Positions 16,068-23,376 of a DNA stretch of 64,000 nt are shown here, piece after piece. A program made the position numbers and the translations under genes. Position 1 is the first letter of the stretch; the number at the start of each line of letters is the position of its first letter. The stretch is from the NCBI RefSeq assembly GCF_002242805.1, contig NZ_MCGQ01000022.1, positions 212,053 to 276,052 on the forward strand, written 5' to 3'. The stretch is from Streptomyces diastatochromogenes. GTDB taxonomy: Bacteria; Actinomycetota; Actinomycetes; Streptomycetales; Streptomycetaceae. A model generated the notes under the pieces. That model saw only the letters and a program-made list of their open reading frames with translations, searched no databases and was not told the origin of the DNA.

Positions 16068-17366
16068 CTACGCCGGAACCGCGGTCTTCGTCTGCTCCGC
16101 GGCTTCACTCGGGATGCGGTGCAGCCCCTTGCGGTCGTAGAGGCGGGTCGCGCCGAAGCCGAAGAGCAGGGCGAGGGCCAGGCCGACGGCCATCATGATC
16201 CAGCCGCGGGTCAGACCCGCGTCGCCCTGGGCGTCGTAGTACAGGATCGAGCGGACACCACCGGTGATCTGCCGCAGCGGCTCGAACTCCGACAGCCAGC
16301 GGTAGAAGTCCGGCAGCGCGTACAGGGGCGTGGTCGCGCCGGCCGTCGGCACCGCCATGGCGATGTAGATCAGCGTGACGAACAGCATGCCGGGCGTGCC
16401 GAAGACGGCCAGGAGGGTGAGCGCGCCGATACCGCACACCGCGATGGCGGTCACCGAGTACAGCCACAGCAACGGCAGGTGCGAGGCGTCCATGCCCATG
16501 ATGCCGACGGCTCCCGCCAGCACCAGGCTGCCCATCACCAGGGACAGTCCGAGCATGATCGTGCTGCTGATGGCCAGCGTCTGCACGCGGGTGGCCCGCA
16601 GCAGTGGACGGTGGATGCGCAGCGGACCCATGTCGTTGTGGGTGTAGCCCAGGGCGTGGTCGACCTGGCCGCTGATCACGTTGGCCGCGAGCATGCCGCA
16701 GACGACCAGGACGAGCGAGTAGTAGAACGCCGTCAGGCCCATACCGCTGTGCGCGTCGAGCGGATGCCCGTCCTTCACCGTCACCGCCGCCGGGTCCGCC
16801 AGCAGGACGCGTGCGGCCGCGGGGAGCTTGCCCTTGTGCACCTCGGCCTGCGCCGTCAGCTGCTTGCCGATCTGCAGGGAGGACGACTCGGCGGCCTGTG
16901 TCGTCGCGGCCCGGGCCAGACTCGACCCCAGGCTGCCCGCGGACTGGTTCGTCAGCACCGTCAGTGTCGGCCGCTCGGTCGCGGCACTTTTGGGACTGGT
17001 CAGGCCGGCCACGGAGGCACTGAAGTCGGCGGGGACGACCAACGCGCCGAACAGCTTCCCCTGCCCCAGCTCCTCCTCGGCCTTCTTCTGGCTCATCACC
17101 TTCCAGTCGATCTTGTCACCACCCGCGGTGGACTTCTCGACCGACCGGGTGATCTGCGCCCCCAGGTTCAGCTTCTTGCCGCCCGCCGCCGCCCCCTTGT
17201 CGGCGTTGACCAGGCCTACAGGCAGTTTGTGCAGGTGACCGGCGGGATCGATGTTGGCACCGACGTAGAACACGGTGAACAACACCGCCAGCACACCGAC
17301 GATCACGCCGTTCGCGATCCACAGACGCGGTACGCGCAGAACGCGGAAGGGATTGAGGCCGTTCAA
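16068..17366 (-). CDS. DUF3533/SNG1-like (ABC-2/Pip-type) membrane protein
   Basis: A 432-aa membrane protein. There is one N-terminal membrane segment (about 18-38), a 150-200-residue extracytoplasmic domain (VGLVNADKGAAAGGKKLN, LFGALVVPADFSASVAGL) and about five C-terminal membrane segments. This is the YhgE/Pip/DUF3533 architecture, related to ABC-2 export permeases and often linked to drug or lipid efflux. It starts at a TTG (17366) with GGAG six bases upstream. It is divergent from a broken response regulator. The promoter carries a twin TetR-type operator shared with the epoxide hydrolase gene. Confidence 0.82.
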   Translation of the reverse strand: MNGLNPFRVLRVPRLWIANGVIVGVLAVLFTVFYVGANIDPAGHLHKLPVGLVNADKGAAAGGKKLNLGAQITRSVEKSTAGGDKIDWKVMSQKKAEEELGQGKLFGALVVPADFSASVAGLTSPKSAATERPTLTVLTNQSAGSLGSSLARAATTQAAESSSLQIGKQLTAQAEVHKGKLPAAARVLLADPAAVTVKDGHPLDAHSGMGLTAFYYSLVLVVCGMLAANVISGQVDHALGYTHNDMGPLRIHRPLLRATRVQTLAISSTIMLGLSLVMGSLVLAGAVGIMGMDASHLPLLWLYSVTAIAVCGIGALTLLAVFGTPGMLFVTLIYIAMAVPTAGATTPLYALPDFYRWLSEFEPLRQITGGVRSILYYDAQGDAGLTRGWIMMAVGLALALLFGFGATRLYDRKGLHRIPSEAAEQTKTAVPA

Positions 17367-17418
17367 GAGTCACTCCGATGAGTTCGGCGGGGCGGCAGCA
17401 CGCACGGACCGGACTTGG

Positions 17419-17457
17419 AAACCGATCGGTTTCGCCCTACCGTAAACCGAACGGTTT
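17419..17457 (-). promoter_or_regulatory. Twin TetR-type operator between DUF3533 and response-regulator genes
   Basis: AAACCGATCGGTTT (17419-17432, a perfect palindrome) and AAACCGAACGGTTT (17444-17457) are offset by 25 bp, with a TACCGT/ACGGTA hexamer between. This is the same architecture as at 12168-12206, in the opposite order. Confidence 0.7.
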
Positions 17458-17525
17458 CCCAGTTCAAATCGAAGGCGGCCGGATCGCACGCCCCCCGGCT
17501 GCACGTTGACGGAAGAACCACCCGC

Positions 17526-18151
17526 ATGCCCCGCTTGCTGATCGTCGACGATCACGCCCTCAGTAGCCGAGCCCTCAGCATGGCCATGGCCGGCCTTCCG
17601 GGCCTCCAGGTCGTCGGCGAGGCCACCCGCCACGACGCCGTCCACCGAAGCGCGCGGCTCGGCCCGGACATCGTCGTCTGGCACACGGAAGACCTCGACC
17701 GCGAAAGCCTCGGCATCATCCGCGGCATCAGCGCCCGCCCGGCCTCCGGCCGCGTGCTGGTGCTGTGCGGGGCCGACCTCGCGCCGCTGGCGCGCCAGGC
17801 ACTTCATGCGGGTGCCAGCGGCTTCCTGCCCGACAACTCACGGCGATCCGTGCCGTGTCCGTCGGCGGTGCCGCGATCTCCCCGCGCCTGACCCGCGACC
17901 TGATCGAGTTCTTCAGAGGTGGGCCCCTCGACGCGTTGCGTGAACGGCATCGACTCGACACCCTCACCTCGCGTGAACACGAGGTTCTCGCCGCCATGGC
18001 ACGCGGATGGACCAACACGGAGATCGCCCGGCACATGCGCCTGGCTCCGACGACGGTCAAGACCCACGTCAGCAGAATCCTGACCAAGACAGGCGCACGC
18101 GACCGCCTGCAGGCCGTCGTCCTCGCCCTCAACGCGCCCGGGTGTGAGTAG
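17526..18151 (+). pseudogene. NarL/FixJ-type response regulator, frameshifted and severed by a transposon
   Basis: The first part (from the ATG at 17526) is a receiver domain (MPRLLIVDDHALSSRAL) up to HAGASGFLPDNS. The second part, in another frame, is a LuxR-type HTH (LTSREHEVLAAMARGWTNTEIARHMRL, then TTVKTHVSRIL). A short out-of-frame deletion near 17840 removed the linker and broke the frame. The receiver is also atypical: the position of the phospho-Asp reads VVWHTEDL (His), and the usual Lys after GASGFL is absent. The present TAG at 18149-18151 comes from the inverted repeat of the inserted transposon. The native last 12 codons and TGA lie at 28803-28839. Confidence 0.82.
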
Positions 18152-18186
18152 TTGAGGTGCAGGAAATCCCGGTGAGATTGATCTTG
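18139..18186 (+). repeat. Left terminal inverted repeat (IRL)
   Basis: A 48-bp repeat beginning CGGGTGTGAGTAGT and ending GGTGAGATTGATCTTG. It matches the reverse complement of 28750-28797 at 45 positions. Its GAG TAG supplies the present stop of the response-regulator fragment. It is preceded by the target repeat GCGCC at 18134-18138. Confidence 0.93.
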
Positions 18187-18197
18187 TTCGGGTTCGC

Positions 18198-18803
18198 CTA
18201 ATTCGCGGGCGCTTCGAGCTGGTGGGGGAGGGCGCCCGCGCGCAGCTCTCGAAGGTCGGGGATGTGGTTGTAGAGGGTGCCCGGGGAGACGCCCAGGAGC
18301 TTGGCGATCGAGGTGATCGAGCGGCCAGGGTCGGGCAGGAGGTCGCGGGCGGCACGGATGACTTCGTCGGTGGCGACGCTGGGGCGTCCGCCGACGCGGC
18401 CGCGGGCGCGGGCGGCAGCCAGGCCCTCGTTGGTGCCGATGACGATGAGTTCGCGGATGAACTCCGCGAGGGCGGCGAAGACGTGGAAGACGAGACGGCC
18501 GCCGGGCGTCGTGGTGTCGAGGTTCTCGTGTAGTGAGGTGAAGCCGATCCCACGCTTCCGCAGGTCGGCCACCATGTTGATGAGGTCCTGGAGGCTGCGG
18601 CCGTAGCGGTCGAGTGAGGGGACCACAAGGGTGTCGCCGGAATCGAGGAAGGCGTGGCACGCCTTCAGCTCGGGGCGGAGCGCGTTCTTGCCGGACTTCT
18701 TGTCCGCGAAGATCTTCCGGCACCCGGCGGCGGTGAGCGCGTCGAGCTGCCGTTCGAGCTTCTGCCCGCCAGTGGAGACCCGGGCGTATCCGGCCCCGGT
18801 CTC
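18198..18803 (-). pseudogene. Serine resolvase, 5'-truncated copy
   Basis: The frame encodes a resolvase nearly identical to the intact copy at 22355-23020: GYARVSTGG with the catalytic Ser, VVPSLDRYGRSLQDL, GGRLVFHVFAALAEF and the C-terminal HTH RSITSIAKLLGVSPGTLYNH. Upstream of GYARVST the similarity ends abruptly, and TAG (18804-18806) closes the frame. No start codon remains before a GTG at 18626, which would omit the catalytic Ser. It is therefore probably inactive. Its stop TAG (18198-18200) sits just inside the left inverted repeat, a relationship mirrored by the HNH gene at 21996. Confidence 0.8.
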
Positions 18804-18838
18804 CTATCCCTGACCCACGGTGCAAAGTAGCGGGACGC

Positions 18839-19083
18839 TCATGCGCTGGTCTGCCTGTGCCGCCGCTCCTCGCAGTCGTCCCAGGCGATCTCGTTCTTGA
18901 TGGCGTGGTTGGCGCTGGCGCCGGAGCACGCGGAGCAGAGGACCAGCACGGTGACGTGGGAGCAGTAGGTCACGTCGGGCAGGTCGCTTCCGTCTAGCGC
19001 TTCGTACTGCTCGCAGGCCCGGTCGAGGCAGTCCCACGGGCCGACGGGCAGTCTTCGAACGCCATCTGGCGGCCCACGTGCAT
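18839..19083 (-). pseudogene. Frameshifted hypothetical Cys-rich protein
   Basis: Two overlapping frames look like one protein. The first begins at an ATG at 19083 (MHVGRQMAFEDC). The second continues CLDRACEQYEALDGSDLP and ends at 18839 after two Cys pairs (VLVLCSACSG, DDCEERRHRQ). A 1- or 2-nt shift near 19030-19045 separates them. The Cys/His spacing could suit a small zinc-binding protein. I do not recognise the family. It lies on the transposon between the truncated resolvase and the aminopeptidase. Confidence 0.4.
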
Positions 19084-19461
19084 CGTCCTCGTGGCCACGG
19101 AGGACGAGGCCCGGAAGATCGCTAGCCGTGAATGGGTGGGGATGGGGCTGTGACCCCGGCGGGCCCGACCCGGTGATGAACTCACCTGGGTCGGGCGCGC
19201 GCTTGCTCAATCCGCCCGTCGTCCGACGTGCCGCGCGAGAGCCGGATCGTCCCGTCATCTCGTGGCTCGAAAGCGATGTCGAGCACGGCCCCCACGGCCT
19301 CACGCGTCGAAGCGTCAGCAGGTGCTCCTGAGTGAAGACGACCTCGCCTCTCAGTATCAGGAACATATACCTACAGAGCGTCACGAATCACCGATTGTGA
19401 CATGGCTTCTCACCAGCATCGAGGAATTGCAGATCGAGCTGTGTGCCGGGCTGGAAAGACT
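19084..19461. other. Gene-free stretch with a strong hairpin
   Basis: No supported gene was found here. GCCCGACCCGGTGA (19163-19176) pairs with TCACCTGGGTCGGGC (19182-19196), with one bulged T and a 5-nt loop. This is a likely transcription terminator downstream of the aminopeptidase gene. Confidence 0.45.
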
Positions 19462-21894
19462 TCAGCTGCGGGAGCGCAGTATGCGGCGCATCCTGTCGGC
19501 CTGGTCCAGGAGGTTCGTGCGGACGACCGGGACAGCCTCTGCCGCCAGGTCTTCCGCTCGTCCCACGAAGGTCAGGTCGATACCGAACAGCGGGAAGAGC
19601 CATTTGGTGTAGGTCCTCGCCGGCACGGTTCCGCTGTGGTGGATGGTTGGCACGAGATCGAGGTAGGCCTCCGCGTGGGGCCTCAGCAAGTCGTCCTGGC
19701 CGGCGCTCCAGAACAGTGCCGCAACTGAGTGGACCGAAGCGATAGGCACCGCGCGGTCCGTCACCAGCCTCTGCCACACCGCTTTCTTCTCGGCCGCGTC
19801 CGGGGTCGCAGCGCTGACCTGGAGCCTGCTGACCCACGCATCGGGATCCGGGTCGCGGTCGAGCAGGGCCTGAGCCTCGGCTGCGGTCGGGCTTCCGAGC
19901 TGAGCCTTGCGCACCAGAGCTCGCCACTGGAGATCGATGTCCTCCCCGGCCTCGGTCTGGAGCCAAGCCACCTCCTCCACCTCGGCCGCAGTGCGAGCGA
20001 AGCCGCGCAACGCCGCTTTGCGGTAGGCGCCGACGCCGGAGAGGCTGCGGCACGCCGCAGCCACTGCTCGCAGCAACTCGTCCCGATCCGACTCCGGGCT
20101 CCACAGATCCGCGGCCTCGACAGCCAGGTTGAGATACGGCTCGATCACCGACGCGGACGTCTCGACAGCCAGCACTCCAATCAGGCACTGCACAGCTTCG
20201 GCGGCTGTCGCCTCGCCGTTGATCAGCATGTCCCAGGCCGTGGTGACGGCGACACCTCGCGCGGTCGCGGTGGGCAGGCGGGCGGCGTTGCGGAAGAACG
20301 CGTCTCTGGTCGTGGCGTCAGGTCTCGTCGAGGCGAAGGTCAGGTCTTCATCGTTGACCAGATACAGGTCGGCTCCTGCTGGCAGGTCGAGCCGGGTCCG
20401 TTCGCCCGCTACCTCGACTGCGACGAGTGCCATCCGCTCAAGATGATCCCCGGAACCCTCGTAGGCGCCGACGGCAAGCACATGCGGGCGCGGCCGGCCC
20501 CCCGGACCCTGGGCGACCAGGGTGAACCCGTCTGTGTCGCGGTCGAGAGTCAGCCGGTCGGTGCCCGCTGTTTCCAGCCATCCCGCACGCCACTGGTCCA
20601 GGTCACGTCCGCTGGCATCGGCGACCGCATCGATCAGGTCCTCCAGCGTGGTGTTGCCCCAGGCATGCGTGGCGAAGTAGCTGGTCAGACCCGCCGAGAA
20701 GTTTGCCTCGCCGACATATGTCATCAGCTGGTGCAGCACGGACGCGCCCTTGGGGTAGGTGATGGCGTCGAAAGTCGCTGCGGCCTCGGAGACGTCGCGG
20801 ACCTGCTGGCGGATCGGGTGCGTCGTCGGTCCCTGGTCCATGAAATACGCTTTGAGTTTCTCGCCGGCCAGATGTGCCGTCCAGGCATCGGTGTACGACG
20901 TCACGCTCACCGCGGCCCAATTACTCGCGAACTCCGCGAACGCCTCGTTCAGCCACAGGTCGTCCCACCAGCGCATCGTGACGATGTTGCCGAACCACAT
21001 ATGCGCGAGCTCGTGCAACAGGTACCGCGAGAAGATGTCCCACTCCGCCCTGGTCGGCGTGCTCCTGCGCAGGAACCAGTCCATCCAGGTGACGCAGCCG
21101 AAGTTCTCCAGCGCGCCAGGGAACTCGGGCGTGAAGACCTGGTCGTACTTGTGCTGCGGAAACGGCATGCCGAACTTGCCGGCGAAGAACTCGAGCCCCT
21201 GGGTGGTCAGGGTGAACAGCTCGTCGGCGTCCCGGTCCAGGATCGAAGCTAGCGACTGCCGGCAGAAGAGCCCGAGATCATGACCAGCTCCGCGACGCCG
21301 CAACTCGTAGTACGGGCCCGCATTGATCACAGTGTTGTACGCCGCCAGCGGCGGCGTCGGCGGGAAGGTCCAGCGTCGCACCGAGCCGAGGTCTTCGACC
21401 TGCGGGTCACCGCTGTTGCTCAACACCCGCCAGCCGACAGGAGCGGTCACGGTGAACGCCCACGGCGCCTTGAGATCCGGCTGATCGAAGCAGGCCAACA
21501 CGTACCGGGCGTAGTCGGGACTGAAGTCGGTGAAGAAGTACGCCTCGCCGTCGGCGGGATCGACCGCCTTGTGCACGCCCCGGCCATCGGCCGAGCACTC
21601 CGTCACCGAAACCACCGTGAGGACGTTGCTCTCGGCAAGATCGGTCAGCGCGATCCGGCCCTCAACAGCCGACCGCAACACGACCCCGTTGAGCGTGGCG
21701 CTCTCAACCATCGCCGCACAATCGACAAAGGTCTCGGCCCCGGGCCGGTGACACGTAAAGGTGATCGTCGACGCGCACCGGACCCGCGAGCCGGTCAGCA
21801 GATCCGAAAGGTCCACGGCAACGTCATACCGCTCGACCGTCAGCAGGCTCGCCCGCCCCTCGGCCTCAATTTGGGTCAGACTCCTGTCGCTCAT
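19462..21894 (-). CDS. pepN: M1-family aminopeptidase N (transposon cargo)
   Basis: An 810-aa zinc aminopeptidase that removes N-terminal residues from peptides; no signal peptide, so cytosolic. The exopeptidase motif is PGALEN (259-264, GAMEN type). HELAH (294-298) with Glu317 in LWLNEAF provides the zinc ligands and catalytic Glu. An ERAP1-C-like helical domain follows from about 480. The start is the ATG at 21894, with GAGAGGG six bases upstream. It is an unusual passenger for a transposon: the host chromosome should already carry a housekeeping pepN. Its third-position G/C looks somewhat lower than its surroundings. It lies between two copies of the resolvase end. Confidence 0.92.
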   Translation of the reverse strand: MSDRSLTQIEAEGRASLLTVERYDVAVDLSDLLTGSRVRCASTITFTCHRPGAETFVDCAAMVESATLNGVVLRSAVEGRIALTDLAESNVLTVVSVTECSADGRGVHKAVDPADGEAYFFTDFSPDYARYVLACFDQPDLKAPWAFTVTAPVGWRVLSNSGDPQVEDLGSVRRWTFPPTPPLAAYNTVINAGPYYELRRRGAGHDLGLFCRQSLASILDRDADELFTLTTQGLEFFAGKFGMPFPQHKYDQVFTPEFPGALENFGCVTWMDWFLRRSTPTRAEWDIFSRYLLHELAHMWFGNIVTMRWWDDLWLNEAFAEFASNWAAVSVTSYTDAWTAHLAGEKLKAYFMDQGPTTHPIRQQVRDVSEAAATFDAITYPKGASVLHQLMTYVGEANFSAGLTSYFATHAWGNTTLEDLIDAVADASGRDLDQWRAGWLETAGTDRLTLDRDTDGFTLVAQGPGGRPRPHVLAVGAYEGSGDHLERMALVAVEVAGERTRLDLPAGADLYLVNDEDLTFASTRPDATTRDAFFRNAARLPTATARGVAVTTAWDMLINGEATAAEAVQCLIGVLAVETSASVIEPYLNLAVEAADLWSPESDRDELLRAVAAACRSLSGVGAYRKAALRGFARTAAEVEEVAWLQTEAGEDIDLQWRALVRKAQLGSPTAAEAQALLDRDPDPDAWVSRLQVSAATPDAAEKKAVWQRLVTDRAVPIASVHSVAALFWSAGQDDLLRPHAEAYLDLVPTIHHSGTVPARTYTKWLFPLFGIDLTFVGRAEDLAAEAVPVVRTNLLDQADRMRRILRSRS

Positions 21895-21976
21895 CACCAT
21901 CCCTCTCGAAGATTCGTTCATTCGCGGCGAACCACTGGCCTTGGGGACCAACAGAACAGCCAGTAACGCTAAGCAG

Positions 21977-21998
21977 TTGATCTTGCTGCGTTCGCCTA
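21977..21998 (+). repeat. Relic of a transposon left-end boundary
   Basis: TTGATCTTG, five bases, then TTCGCCTA matches the inner edge of the left inverted repeat and the sequence after it (18178-18200: TTGATCTTG, six bases, TTCGCCTA). In both places the final CTA is the stop codon (TAG, minus strand) of the adjoining gene. This suggests that an older left end was buried here when the aminopeptidase segment was added. Confidence 0.5.
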
Positions 21999-22347
21999 CA
22001 GCTCGAACGCCGGCTGCCCGGAGGCTTCGAGCGCGGTACGACGGGCTTCGGCCCGGGTGCGGGCGTGGTGGTCCTGGTCGTAGTGCAGGTGGCATCCCTG
22101 GCACATGGCCTTGAGGTTGGTCGGGTCGCAGTTCTCCGGCGCGTGGTCGAGGTGCGCGGTGGTCATGATGACGCGCGAGCCGGTGCCGTACGCGGGCTGT
22201 CCGTGCCGGTTGGGGCACCGGCCGGGGTGGGTGCCGCGTCCGCACTCGCCCTCACATTCGCACCGCCAACCGGCGTTCCTTGATGCTCTTGGAGATCTCC
22301 GGCCAGTTGTCGGGGTAGCGGTCGCGGTTCTCGGGTCGGATCGGCAC
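21996..22347 (-). pseudogene. HNH endonuclease-like gene, frameshifted
   Basis: The frame starts at a GTG (22347) 7 bp after the resolvase stop, reading PIRPENRDRYPDNWPEI and KSIKER. It then needs a shift near 22270, where two bases appear missing, to continue GWRCECEGECGRG, a zinc-ribbon-like segment, and the HNH core TTAHLDHAPENCDPTNL, KAMCQGCHLHYD. The stop is at 21996. HNH proteins of this size are nicking nucleases in mobile elements, though many are of unknown role. The intact form would be about 118 aa. Without the shift, only the 3' part could be made from an internal start. Confidence 0.65.
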
Positions 22348-22354
22348 GCGAGGG

Positions 22355-23020
22355 TCACCGCTCCGTGGCGTCGAGCTGGCGTGGCACGGCGCGCAGTTCG
22401 CGCAGGTCGGGGATGTGGTTGTAGAGGGTGCCCGCGGAGACGCCGAGGAGTTTGGCGATCGAGGTGATCGAGCGGCCGGGGTTGGGCAGGAGGTCGCGGG
22501 CGGCCTTGATGACTTCCTCGGTGGCGACGGTGGGGCGTCCGCCGACCCGGCCGCGGGCGCGGGCGGCGGCCAGGCCCTCGCGGGTGCCCTGGACGATGAG
22601 TTCGCGGATGAACTCGGCGAGGGCAGCGAAGACGTGGAAGACGAGCCGGCCGCCGGGGGTGGTGGTGTCCAGGTTCTCGTGCAGCGAGGTGAACCCGATA
22701 CCACGGTCACGCAGGGCGGCGACCATGTTGATGAGGTCCTGGAGGCTGCGGCCGTAGCGGTCGAGCGAGGGAACCACGAGGGTGTCGCCTGCGTCGAGGA
22801 AGGCGTGGCACGCCTTGAGCTCCGGGCGCAGGTCGGTCTTGCCGGACTTCTTGTCGGAGAAGATCTTGCGGCACCCGGCGGCGGTGAGGGCGTCGATCTG
22901 CCGTTCGAGTTTCTGCCCGCCGGTCGACACCCGCGCGTACCCGATCTTGATCTCGGTGCGCACCAGCGGCTCGGCGACGAGGAGTTCGGGGTGGCCGGAC
23001 GGCTCCGGGAGGTCACTCAT
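22355..23020 (-). CDS. tnpR: Serine resolvase/invertase (TnpR-like)
   Basis: A 221-aa site-specific recombinase that resolves Tn3 cointegrates. The N-terminal resolvase domain (about 24-160) has GYARVSTGGQ with the nucleophile Ser32, VVPSLDRYGRS with Arg88, and FHVFAALAEFIRELI. The C-terminal HTH_7 (about 175-210) reads RSITSIAKLLGVSAGTLYNH. A 23-residue N-terminal extension precedes the usual start. The gene is transcribed away from the perfect inverted repeat upstream (23125-23156), which with weaker repeats probably forms res. A broken HNH gene follows after 7 bp. Confidence 0.93.
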   Translation of the reverse strand: MSDLPEPSGHPELLVAEPLVRTEIKIGYARVSTGGQKLERQIDALTAAGCRKIFSDKKSGKTDLRPELKACHAFLDAGDTLVVPSLDRYGRSLQDLINMVAALRDRGIGFTSLHENLDTTTPGGRLVFHVFAALAEFIRELIVQGTREGLAAARARGRVGGRPTVATEEVIKAARDLLPNPGRSITSIAKLLGVSAGTLYNHIPDLRELRAVPRQLDATER

Positions 23021-23032
23021 GACCCCGGATCA

Positions 23033-23156
23033 TGTCAGAAAACGGTGGTCCGAGGTTCTTGAATGACCCAGGTTTTTGAAGGGTTTTTTGAAGGCCCCTG
23101 AGGGGGTTGCGGGCCCCGCCCGGTGATCTTCAGAAAACGTTGGTTTTCTGAAGATC
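23033..23156. promoter_or_regulatory. Candidate res recombination site and resolvase promoter
   Basis: GATCTTCAGAAAAC (23125-23138), GTTG, then GTTTTCTGAAGATC (23143-23156) is a perfect 14-bp inverted repeat with a 4-bp centre. Degenerate half-sites (TCAGAAAAC, GGTTCTTGA, TTTTTGAAGG) continue toward the resolvase start at 23020. Multiple dimer sites upstream of tnpR are the hallmark of a Tn3 res locus. Confidence 0.7.
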
Positions 23157-23202
23157 CCTCCCGGCTGAGGACCTGTGATGACGGCGTGGATCGCGCCGTT
23201 GA

Positions 23203-23376
23203 TCAGTGCTTCGGCGGCGCGACCGGCTCGTCAGCGCGTCCACCGAGGTTGGGCGGGCTGGGCGTCGCCGCGCCCGGCAGAACGCAGACTCCCGTGCCTG
23301 GATCGCAATAGCCATCCGCTGCTCCGTCCATGATCACGAGTGGGGCGGTGGTCTGCGGGGCCGTGTCGTCAGTCAT
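23203..23376 (-). CDS. Small 57-aa protein coupled to the DsbA-like gene
   Basis: A short gene whose ATG (23374-23376) lies inside the last codons of the DsbA-like gene (8-nt overlap), so it is translationally coupled. The product is MTDDTAPQTTAPLVIMDGAA, then DGYCDPGTGVCVLPG and a Pro-rich tail. The two Cys, six residues apart in a CDPGTGVC motif, could form a redox pair or metal site. I recall no characterised family. The tight coupling suggests it is a partner, substrate or carrier for the oxidoreductase. The evidence is the start position, the open frame and the conserved-looking Cys motif. Confidence 0.6.
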   Translation of the reverse strand: MTDDTAPQTTAPLVIMDGAADGYCDPGTGVCVLPGAATPSPPNLGGRADEPVAPPKH

